A DNA stretch of 64,000 bases from JADJLQ01 sp031417835. GTDB lineage: Bacteria; Bacteroidota; Bacteroidia; Chitinophagales; Saprospiraceae. Position 1 is the first letter of the stretch. Every line of letters starts with the position of its first letter. The notes under the pieces are model-generated. The model was not told where the DNA came from. It saw only the letters and a list, made by a program, of their open reading frames with translations, and did no database searches. A program made the position numbers and the translations under genes. The stretch spans positions 1 to 64,000 of the forward strand of contig JANOWJ010000205.1 of the NCBI GenBank assembly GCA_031417835.1. Direction: 5' to 3'. Positions 8,723 to 15,990 of this stretch are shown piece by piece.

Positions 8723-9010
8723 GCTAACCGTTTCGCCGCCTGAACAACCGGATTTTGAAATTACTTTAATCCCAATTCAGGAAGGCATGATGTTTACCAA
8801 AGAAACGGTAAAAGCCATGACAGAGCTTGTAAAAAAGGAACGTTTGGTTGTGGTGTTTTTAAATGTCACGATATCTTTGCTACGTATAATGAATTAAAAG
8901 CCAAAGGGGTAGAATTTACTAAACAACCTAAAGAGGAATTCTATGGTATCGAAGCAATACTTAAAGACGATTCGGGAAATTGGTTTTCTTTAGTTTCAAA
9001 GCGTACATAA
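8718..9010 (+). pseudogene. VOC/glyoxalase-like protein, 5'-truncated and frameshifted
   Basis: Starting at the break in the oxygenase gene, one frame reads LTVSPPEQPDFEITLIP and continues to about 8837. There a run of six A where seven are expected shifts the frame; the next frame reads GTFGCGVFKCHDIFATYNEL and ends properly (GNWFSLVSKRT, stop 9008-9010). Together these make the C-terminal two thirds of a vicinal-oxygen-chelate protein. The N-terminal betaalpha unit is absent, so this is a wreck even if the A-run were a sequencing error. Confidence 0.75.
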
Positions 9011-9164
9011 TAGATTGTATTATAAAAATTTCCTACTTTGCTATCATGTACGGTCGCCTTAAATCACTAATGCTAAGATAAGTCTCGTGTCGCCCAATAT
9101 TCCTAAGGCAAAGTTTTTTGGTTATTCGCTTTACATATTCTTCTAGGACTAAACAAAAATCCGC

Positions 9165-9194
9165 TTGTTTAGCAAAAGTAGTTTTGTATATTTG
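9165..9194 (+). promoter_or_regulatory. Bacteroidota promoter before VOC gene
   Basis: TTG at 9165-9167, a 19-bp spacer and TATATTTG at 9187-9194 fit the TTG-N19-TAnnTTTG promoter. The VOC start codon is at 9214. Confidence 0.6.
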
Positions 9195-9213
9195 GAGACA
9201 ATAAAATAAAAAA

Positions 9214-9582
9214 ATGACAAATTCACTTAATTGGTTCGAAATCCCAGTAACTGATTTCGCAAGAGCAAAAAAGTTTTATGAAACTTTGTATGATGCCGAA
9301 ATTACAGAAATGCCTTTCCCGGATGGACAATATGGTATGCTTCCATCAGACATGGAAAACGGTGTAGGTGGTGGAATTGTGCAAGGTGAAGGGTTTGAAC
9401 CTTCTACAAAAGGTGCATTGGTTTATTTGAATGGCGGCGATGATCTAACTACGCCACTTTCAAAAGTAGAAATGGCAGGTGGCAAAATACTTTTACCAAA
9501 GACTGCGATTGGCCCAAATGGGTTTATGGCTCACATTTTAGACACAGAAGGAAATAAAATCGCTTTACATTCAATGCACTAA
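9214..9582 (+). CDS. VOC family protein (glyoxalase/bleomycin-resistance fold)
   Basis: A 122-residue single VOC module. It opens with SLNWFEIPVTDFARAKKFYE, the usual first-strand and helix pattern, includes GGGIVQGEG in the middle, and closes with FMAHILDTEGNKIALHS, where the last Glu and His positions are typical metal or substrate contacts. Members act as lyases, dioxygenases or antibiotic-binding proteins; the reaction cannot be told from sequence. It has its own promoter and is unrelated in detail to the broken VOC gene just upstream. Confidence 0.88.
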   Translation: MTNSLNWFEIPVTDFARAKKFYETLYDAEITEMPFPDGQYGMLPSDMENGVGGGIVQGEGFEPSTKGALVYLNGGDDLTTPLSKVEMAGGKILLPKTAIGPNGFMAHILDTEGNKIALHSMH

Positions 9583-9641
9583 TAGTTTGCAATATTTTAC
9601 AAATGAAATTACAATAAATGCCTTAGTAAACTAAATTAGCG

Positions 9642-11369
9642 ATGCGACATCTCCTCCACCTACTGTGCATTACTATTATTTTCTGCTCATGTCATAGGCA
9701 GCCGGAAATTAAAACAACATCGACTAAAACAGATTCCGTCGCTGCACAATATGGTTGTTGTGTTCCGGAAGTATTGGATAAGACTTGGTATTCATCAGGA
9801 AAAAAAGCACCTCTTTTTAGCGGATTAGAAGGAATTCATTTTCCTATTTCAACAACCAATACAGAAGCGCAGAGGTATTTTGACCAAGGCTTGATGTTGT
9901 CTTTCGCTTTTAATCATGCCGAAGCCGGGCGTTCATTTTTTGAAGCTGCAAGACTGGACTCCACTTGTGCCATGTGTTGGTGGGGATTTGCGTATGTGTT
10001 AGGCCCGAATTACAACGCAGGCATGGAGCAAGATAATTTTCAACGGGCTTTCGATGCGATTCAAAAGGCTACAACCTATGCCACAAGATGCACACAGAAA
10101 GAAAAAGATTTGATTGCAGCATTATCACATCGTTATTCAAATGACACTTCCATTGCCCGCCCAATCCTGGATTCATCGTATGCCGATGCCATGCGTAAAG
10201 TCCACAAAATATATCCTGCTGATGTCACGGTGGCTTCTCTTTTTGCTGAATCATTGATGGATTTAAATCCCTGGAATCTTTATAAAAAAGATGGGACTAT
10301 TCAACCCTGGACACCAGAGATTTTATCCATACTTGAAAAATGTTTGCAGCAAGAGCCAAATCATGCCGGAGCAAATCATTTTTACATCCATGCTACAGAA
10401 ATGTCACATCAAGCGGAAACAGCCTTGGCGAGTGCCGACCGGCTTCGGGATTTAGTCCCTGGTGCAGGCCATCTTGTTCACATGCCTGCGCATACCTACA
10501 TCCGTATAGGAAGGTATCACGATGGCGTGATTGCCAATCAAAAAGCGGTGCTCGTCGATAGTCTGTATATGGAAGCATGTCATGCTCAGGGCGTCTATCC
10601 CCTGGCCTATTACCCGCACAATTACCATTTCATTTCGGCCTGTGCCACACTTAGTGGTGAAAGTAAAATAGCCATGATAGGAGCACATGCCACCTCAAGT
10701 CATTCTCATAAAAAACTATTATATGACCCTGCGTGGGCTACGCTGCAACATTATTATGCTATCCCTTGGTTTGTGCAAGCAAAGCTTGGTCTCTGGTATG
10801 ATATCCTTCAATCAGCGGCACCAGAAAAAGATTTAAAGTATCCATCGGTCATTTGGCATTATGCACAAGGCATGGCCATGTTAGCCCAACATAAAATCTT
10901 AGATGCAAAAAAACATCTTGCAGAAATGAAGACGATCATGGCTGACACCACAATAAAGGAATTAACAATTTGGGGTATTAATAGTGTGTTTGATATCTGT
11001 ATGATTGCAGAGATCACATTGGATGGAGAAATCCATGCAAAAGAAAAAAATTATTCTACCGCCATTATTCGTTTACAAGAAGCAGTTGTAAAAGAAGATG
11101 CCTTAAATTATGACGAACCGCCAGATTGGTTTTTTTCTATCCGCCATCATTTGGGAGCCGTTTTGATGGAGGCTGGAAAATTTCAGGATGCTATAAAAGT
11201 TTATGATGAGGATTTAAAAACATACCGTGAAAACGGATGGGCATTGAAAGGACTCATGAATGCATACCACCAGCTCGGCGACAAGAAAAAATACGAAGAA
11301 ACAAAAACCCGGTTTGATGAAGCGTGGAAACATGCTGATATTAAAATCACATCCTCCCGAATCCTGTAA
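9642..11369 (+). CDS. TPR-repeat lipoprotein
   Basis: A 575-residue exported protein. The signal peptide ends in FCSC, so it is probably lipidated on Cys near residue 18. Tetratricopeptide-like repeats are seen around YFDQGLMLSFAFNHAEAGRS, the central region and HHLGAVLMEAGKFQDAIKVY near the C-terminus. Several Cys and His residues (CAMCWWGF, HFYIHATEM, HMPAHTYIRIGRY) are spaced as in a common family of uncharacterised Bacteroidota and proteobacterial TPR proteins. Role unknown. It lies in the accessory stretch, 59 bp after the VOC gene. Confidence 0.75.
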   Translation: MRHLLHLLCITIIFCSCHRQPEIKTTSTKTDSVAAQYGCCVPEVLDKTWYSSGKKAPLFSGLEGIHFPISTTNTEAQRYFDQGLMLSFAFNHAEAGRSFFEAARLDSTCAMCWWGFAYVLGPNYNAGMEQDNFQRAFDAIQKATTYATRCTQKEKDLIAALSHRYSNDTSIARPILDSSYADAMRKVHKIYPADVTVASLFAESLMDLNPWNLYKKDGTIQPWTPEILSILEKCLQQEPNHAGANHFYIHATEMSHQAETALASADRLRDLVPGAGHLVHMPAHTYIRIGRYHDGVIANQKAVLVDSLYMEACHAQGVYPLAYYPHNYHFISACATLSGESKIAMIGAHATSSHSHKKLLYDPAWATLQHYYAIPWFVQAKLGLWYDILQSAAPEKDLKYPSVIWHYAQGMAMLAQHKILDAKKHLAEMKTIMADTTIKELTIWGINSVFDICMIAEITLDGEIHAKEKNYSTAIIRLQEAVVKEDALNYDEPPDWFFSIRHHLGAVLMEAGKFQDAIKVYDEDLKTYRENGWALKGLMNAYHQLGDKKKYEETKTRFDEAWKHADIKITSSRIL

Positions 11370-11620
11370 CCTCTGAAAGATAGATCAATATAAGTAAAAT
11401 CAAATGTTGTCAATAGGGACATCAAATTTTAATTATATGCTTTCAGAATTAAACTACTTAGCGATTATAGTTTCCTCCATGATCTATTTTGCTTTCGGCT
11501 TCCCGAATAATCCCGATAGCTTCCGATAGGTATCGGAACAGGACAGGCGCACATACCCAAACTTAGTGCAATCTGTCCTACACCCCAACTTACAGACATT
11601 CATCAGACAAAACAATTTCG
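11370..11620. other. Intergenic gap with a short palindrome
   Basis: No gene seen. At 11521-11538 there is an 8-bp inverted repeat, TTCCGATA-GG-TATCGGAA, of the kind that is common between genes in Bacteroidota; it could act as a terminator for the TPR gene, but no T-run follows. Confidence 0.45.
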
Positions 11621-11680
11621 TATATTTGTACGTTAATATTCAAGATGACAATAAAGGTTTATATACCACTTTTAATTTTG
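11621..11680 (+). promoter_or_regulatory. Two candidate -7 boxes before YVTN gene
   Basis: TATATTTG at 11621-11628 and TAATTTTG at 11673-11680 both fit TAnnTTTG. The second ends 7 nt before the ATG at 11688, so a transcript from it would be nearly leaderless. Confidence 0.4.
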
Positions 11681-11687
11681 ATACACA

Positions 11688-12737
11688 ATGCAAAATTCAA
11701 TTTCAAAACTATCCATTATCGGTAGTACCATTCTCTTTCTTTCGATATATTCTTGTATAAAACATGACAATGGTCATACAATGCTGAACATCAATTATCC
11801 TGCTGCTTTTGTGGTAAATGGCACTTCAAACAATATCTCAGTGATCAAATTATCTACCAATACTGTTTCAGAAACCATCAGCTTAAACGGTGCCACATTT
11901 CCACATCATATTTATATAAACCCTGCCAAAACCATGGTAGCCATAGCCATTACTGCAACAGACCTTAGTGGCGGACATTCAGGGCATGGAGGAGCAACTG
12001 CGGGATTGAAGGTGCTGATTGTTGATGCTGTTGCGGGTAAGCTTGTAAAAGAAATATCATTATTAAAATTACCACATAACGCCATTTTTAATAGCTCTGG
12101 AACAGAACTTTGGATAGGACAACTGGATAACATTCAAAGTCAAGTATTGATTTATAAAACTTCTGACTGGACACTTCAAAATACAATAAATGTTGGTAAA
12201 GGCCTTTCAGAGGTAACATTCTCTAACGATGGCTCTATGGCATTTGCATGTAACACAATGGACGGAACGGTTACGCTCATTGATGCCAATACAAAAAAGA
12301 TACATACCACACTCTCAGTTGGTGCCGACCCCGTCGGTGCCTGGAGTGCTAGTAACGGAAAAATGTACGTGGACAATGAAAAGAGCCAATCCATTTCTGA
12401 AATTTCTGTATCTGGTATGAATGTAACAAGTACTTTAAATTTAGGTTTCAAACCTGGTTATGTAGCCTATCATACTGCAAGTGGTGAACTTTGGGTTTCT
12501 GATGCAACCAATGGCAAAGTTGTTTATTATACGGTGATAGGTGGTGTTTGGACTTTGAAAGGCAACATTACCACTGGTGTAGATGCTCACGCTATTGCTT
12601 TCAACAGCGATGGAACAAAAGCGTATGTTACCAATCAAGGGGCAGGAAATGTCTCGGTAATTAATGTTTCAACTCATTCAGTTTTACTAACAATTTCGGT
12701 AGGCTCAAAACCAAATGGGATTGCTTTTAAAATGTAA
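11688..12737 (+). CDS. YncE-like YVTN beta-propeller lipoprotein
   Basis: A 349-residue exported protein with lipobox-like SIYSC near residue 23. The body is a series of ~42-residue propeller blades of the YVTN/cytochrome-d1-like class: NGTSNNISVIKLSTNTVSET, then CNTMDGTVTLIDANTKKI and TNQGAGNVSVINVSTHSVL. A His-rich segment (GGHSGHGG) sits between blades one and two and could bind metal. Function within the family is varied (surface binding, metal sensing). The gene ends in a hairpin at 12746-12775. Confidence 0.85.
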   Translation: MQNSISKLSIIGSTILFLSIYSCIKHDNGHTMLNINYPAAFVVNGTSNNISVIKLSTNTVSETISLNGATFPHHIYINPAKTMVAIAITATDLSGGHSGHGGATAGLKVLIVDAVAGKLVKEISLLKLPHNAIFNSSGTELWIGQLDNIQSQVLIYKTSDWTLQNTINVGKGLSEVTFSNDGSMAFACNTMDGTVTLIDANTKKIHTTLSVGADPVGAWSASNGKMYVDNEKSQSISEISVSGMNVTSTLNLGFKPGYVAYHTASGELWVSDATNGKVVYYTVIGGVWTLKGNITTGVDAHAIAFNSDGTKAYVTNQGAGNVSVINVSTHSVLLTISVGSKPNGIAFKM

Positions 12738-12745
12738 ATTATAAA

Positions 12746-12775
12746 AATGGAGTAGTCGAATTCGGCTACTCCATT
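12746..12775 (+). terminator. Hairpin after the YVTN gene
   Basis: AATGGAGTAG pairs with CTACTCCATT around a 10-nt loop, 8 bp after the stop codon. No clear T-run follows, so intrinsic termination is only likely. Confidence 0.5.
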
Positions 12776-12835
12776 CTCAAATTACGGAAATGAGCTGTAC
12801 AAGTTGCAAAGCGAATAGAATAAAATCTTGAAGCA

Positions 12836-13158
12836 ATGGAACAGAAAAAATACATCCCTGCATTAGGCTACGATTTCTTGACTGCCTACTACGATATGGC
12901 AATAAAATCACCATGCCTGAAAAGAAGTTCAGAAAACTGTTAGTCGATGAAATCAACCCAAAATCGGATGAACGAGTTTTGGAATTTGTTTTTGGCACTG
13001 GTCAAAATTTACTTTTGGTGCACAAGATGAATTCAAAAGCGAATTTAGAAGGTTTGGACATTGACCCAAAAGTAAAAGTGATTGCAGAATTTAAATTGAG
13101 CAATAACGGCATTGACATCCCTTTGCATTTATACGATGGTCATATTTTGCAATGTTAA
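12836..13158 (+). pseudogene. SAM-dependent methyltransferase, frameshifted and truncated
   Basis: The ATG at 12836 begins MEQKKYIPALGYDFLTAYYD, a standard start for class I methyltransferases. The frame breaks near 12905-12912; the next frame continues MPEKKFRKLLVDEINPKSDE, then the SAM-binding motif LEFVFGTGQ, where one expected Gly is Val, and LEGLDIDP. The product stops at 13158, before the rest of the domain. Two lesions, a mutated SAM motif and loss of the C-terminal half mark it as dead. Confidence 0.8.
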
Positions 13159-13232
13159 CAAATCTCTCTCCTTACAAAACTAATATAGTCGAGATCTCGT
13201 TATGATGTTCGGTCTGATGACAGCAAAGAAAA

Positions 13233-14378
13233 ATGAAGCTCACTAAATTATTCAACGACTTTTTTGAAAGTGAAAAAGCTGGCGGCATCCTATTAATGAC
13301 CTGCACCGTCCTTTCGCTTTGGCTGGCCAACTCTTTTCTTCAAGATAGTTATTTACAAATATGGCATTTTCAATTTGCCGGACATAGTTCAACACATTGG
13401 ATCAATGATGGCCTGATGACCATCTTCTTTTTGCTCATCGGATTAGAACTTGAACGAGAAATTTATATCGGCGAGCTTTCTAGTTTAAAAAATGCTTCAC
13501 TTCCGATTTTTGCGGCACTTGGTGGGATGTTTGTTCCGGCAGGACTATTTTTGCTATTCAACTTCGGCACACCGACCCAAGCAGGGGCAGGCATTCCAAT
13601 GGCTACTGATATTGCCTTTGCGATTGGAATACTATCCCTTTTGGGTAGCCGTGTGCCAGCGTCTCTTAAAGTATTGTTGACCGCATTAGCCGTTATTGAT
13701 GACCTAGGAGCAATCATCGTGATTGCGATTTTCTACACCAGTTCATTAGCGTTTACAAATTTGTTTTTAGCACTTGGCATTTTCGGATTGCTGCTCATTT
13801 TAAACCGTCTAAAAGTTCACAATTTAATTCCTTATCTCATAGGCGGAGTGGTAATGTGGTATTTTATGCAGCAGTCAGGAGTACATCCGACCATCACAGG
13901 AGTTTTATTGGCGTTTGCTATTCCATTTGGTGACGGTGGTGAAAAATCGCCTTCTTACATTTTACAGCATTGGTTACACAGACCAGTGGCATTTGTTATT
14001 CTACCTTTGTTCGCTTTGGCCAACACTTGCATCACCATTGATAGCGGATGGCAGGCAGGTTTAACGCAATCCAACAGCATTGGGATTTTTGCTGGACTTA
14101 TCATAGGAAAGCCTATTGGGATTTTTCTATTCAGTTTCACTGCCGCTCTGCTCGGACTCTGTGCTTTGCCAGCAGACTTGAAATGGAAACAAATAATTGG
14201 GGTTGGGCTTCTCGGTGGTATTGGATTTACGATGTCCATCTTCATCACACTGCTTGCGTACGACGACTCAACACTAATCACACAAACAAAAATTGCAATC
14301 CTTATCGCTTCGCTGATTGCAGGTATGCTTGGTTTTTTTTGGCTTAAGTATACATTAAAAGAACATACTTCAGAATGA
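13233..14378 (+). CDS. nhaA: Na+/H+ antiporter NhaA
   Basis: A 381-residue inner-membrane antiporter of normal length. The paired aspartates that carry the ions are in ALAVIDDLGAIIVIAIFYT (about residue 156), and other family segments are clear: GLELEREIYIGEL, MATDIAFAIGILSLLG, GVHPTITGVLLAFAIP and LLGGIGFTMSIFITLLAY. It exports Na+ in exchange for protons in pH and salt homeostasis. It is the last and only clearly housekeeping-like intact gene in the accessory stretch. Confidence 0.95.
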   Translation: MKLTKLFNDFFESEKAGGILLMTCTVLSLWLANSFLQDSYLQIWHFQFAGHSSTHWINDGLMTIFFLLIGLELEREIYIGELSSLKNASLPIFAALGGMFVPAGLFLLFNFGTPTQAGAGIPMATDIAFAIGILSLLGSRVPASLKVLLTALAVIDDLGAIIVIAIFYTSSLAFTNLFLALGIFGLLLILNRLKVHNLIPYLIGGVVMWYFMQQSGVHPTITGVLLAFAIPFGDGGEKSPSYILQHWLHRPVAFVILPLFALANTCITIDSGWQAGLTQSNSIGIFAGLIIGKPIGIFLFSFTAALLGLCALPADLKWKQIIGVGLLGGIGFTMSIFITLLAYDDSTLITQTKIAILIASLIAGMLGFFWLKYTLKEHTSE

Positions 14379-14509
14379 AAAATGTGGACTCAAATCTCAA
14401 GCCATGTGGCCGTCAAATTAAGACAATGCAAAAGCAATTGAAAGTAGAATTATAAAATTCTTTGGCTTCGCTAGAAGTATCACACTACAGGACTTTAGTC
14501 CCTTGAAAT

Positions 14510-14926
14510 CTAATCCTTAAAGACTTCGATTTCTTTAGTCTCCATCACCAATTCTGTAAACTTACCCTTAAATCGGGTTGCACGTACGATATGATTATCG
14601 ATCCAATGATAGTTGCCCCCACGAGGTTTACCCATCAACATACCATGATATTTAAAACCATGCTTGCGCAACCATTCTTCGGTGATCTGACGATGCTCCT
14701 CTGTACGCGATGTAAAATAATAGATGATATGGCCTTGCTCATACCACTTATTGATAGTCTCCAATGCATCTGCGTATGGTTCGATAAAACGCATGCGTTC
14801 AGGTTGTTCATTGGGTACATCATCACAGATCGTACCATCTATATCGATGAGAAAATTTTTAACTCCTTCCGGTAATATTGGGCTGAGTTGGTTGCCTTGG
14901 TCATCATAGATCGGCTTGAGTTCCAT
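14510..14926 (-). CDS. HAD-superfamily phosphatase
   Basis: A 138-residue protein. I start it at the ATG at 14926; the longer frame to 14998 adds a segment that includes a good -7 box and no domain. HAD motif I is DIDGTICDD, motif II is the TSR in YYFTSRTEEH, and a late acidic pair is in YHWIDNHIV. Small single-domain phosphatases of this kind act on phosphorylated metabolites; the substrate is not evident. A TACCTTTG box (14962-14969, reverse strand) could be its promoter. Confidence 0.8.
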   Translation of the reverse strand: MELKPIYDDQGNQLSPILPEGVKNFLIDIDGTICDDVPNEQPERMRFIEPYADALETINKWYEQGHIIYYFTSRTEEHRQITEEWLRKHGFKYHGMLMGKPRGGNYHWIDNHIVRATRFKGKFTELVMETKEIEVFKD

Positions 14927-14961
14927 GTAATTGCAGATTGAATTTTTTAAAAATAAGAGTG

Positions 14962-14969
14962 CAAAGGTA
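14962..14969 (-). promoter_or_regulatory. -7 box for the HAD phosphatase gene
   Basis: On the reverse strand the sequence is TACCTTTG, a full TAnnTTTG match, 35 nt upstream of the ATG at 14926. Confidence 0.4.
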
Positions 14970-15032
14970 GTTTTTGTTTTTAACTCCTTAAAGCACAAAT
15001 AAATAAAACTAAAAGCCCATAATAGTTAATGA

Positions 15033-15908
15033 TTAAAATCGAATGTATTCTTCAGGATTGACTGCTTTACCCTGATACCAGAGTTCGAAATGCAGATGAG
15101 GGCCGCTAGTCAGGGTCCCACTATTGCCAGCGATGGCGACGACTTCACCTGCTCTGACATAATCCCCTGCTTTTTTAACCAATTTAGAGTTATGCCGGTA
15201 CACACTGATGATGTCGTTTTTATGTTGGATGACCAGGCTATTGCCCGTCTCTTGCGTCCAATCTGCCGATATGATATTGCCATCCATGATCGATTTGACC
15301 TCCGTATTTTTGGGTACAATGATATCGATGCCGAGATGGTCGCGTTGTTTAGACATTTTTTCACTGATTTCGCCATGGATCGGGCTTACAAAGTACAATT
15401 GCTCGATAGGCTGACCTCGTACGACATTTGAGAGGGTTGGATTTTTGACATTTGCCAATTGTTTTTGCAGCAATTGTTCGTCCTCCAATGCGATCTCTTC
15501 TTCGCTTTTAGGTACCGGGTCTGAATTGATCTGCTTTGGCGCGGCTTCTTTATTAATTTTCGGGGTTTCGATTTCTACATCCCCATTGATCAGTTTCTGC
15601 ATTTTCTGAATATAGAGTGTCTGGGCATTCATCTCTTTTTCCATGACTTCAACTTTTTTATACAACTCCAGATAGTCCTCACTATTGTTATTGCCATAGC
15701 CTGGAATCAAGCGTTTAACCGGCGTAAAAAATAATAACAAGGTCACTAATAAGGCACCGATGACCATCATCATACTGAGTAAAGTATACACATTGAGCAG
15801 ATTGAGCTGGTAGGAGCCGATCTCTTTATAGGTCTCATGATTCAAAATAACCAACCTATAAGGAGTTTTTATTCTATATAAAATCCTTTGTATCAGTGTC
15901 TTTTGCAT
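15033..15908 (-). CDS. M23 family metallopeptidase, membrane-anchored
   Basis: A 291-residue protein with one N-terminal membrane segment (about residues 37-62), a coiled-coil-like linker (LELYKKVEVMEKEMNAQ) and a C-terminal M23 domain. Zinc ligands are visible as HLGID (H-x3-D) and HLHFELW. Such enzymes cut peptidoglycan cross-bridges in the periplasm, or serve as inactive activators; here all ligands appear present. It is divergent from porW with 82 bp between them. A role in cell-wall remodelling is inferred. Confidence 0.9.
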   Translation of the reverse strand: MQKTLIQRILYRIKTPYRLVILNHETYKEIGSYQLNLLNVYTLLSMMMVIGALLVTLLLFFTPVKRLIPGYGNNNSEDYLELYKKVEVMEKEMNAQTLYIQKMQKLINGDVEIETPKINKEAAPKQINSDPVPKSEEEIALEDEQLLQKQLANVKNPTLSNVVRGQPIEQLYFVSPIHGEISEKMSKQRDHLGIDIIVPKNTEVKSIMDGNIISADWTQETGNSLVIQHKNDIISVYRHNSKLVKKAGDYVRAGEVVAIAGNSGTLTSGPHLHFELWYQGKAVNPEEYIRF

Positions 15909-15915
15909 TTATGAT

Positions 15916-15946
15916 TTGATTTCCTGAATAAAATAAAATAAATTTG
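15916..15946 (+). promoter_or_regulatory. Promoter before porW
   Basis: TTG at 15916-15918 and TAAATTTG at 15939-15946, spaced 20 bp, fit the Bacteroidota promoter; the porW ATG is at 15991. Confidence 0.5.
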
Positions 15947-15990
15947 CAGAATATTGGTTATTTACTAAGCCAACGATATAATGCAATTCA

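Noticed and set aside
6982..14378. Integron cassette array
   Set aside because: Same-direction small genes invite the idea, but no repeated attC-like sites or integron integrase are visible and some genes carry their own promoters.
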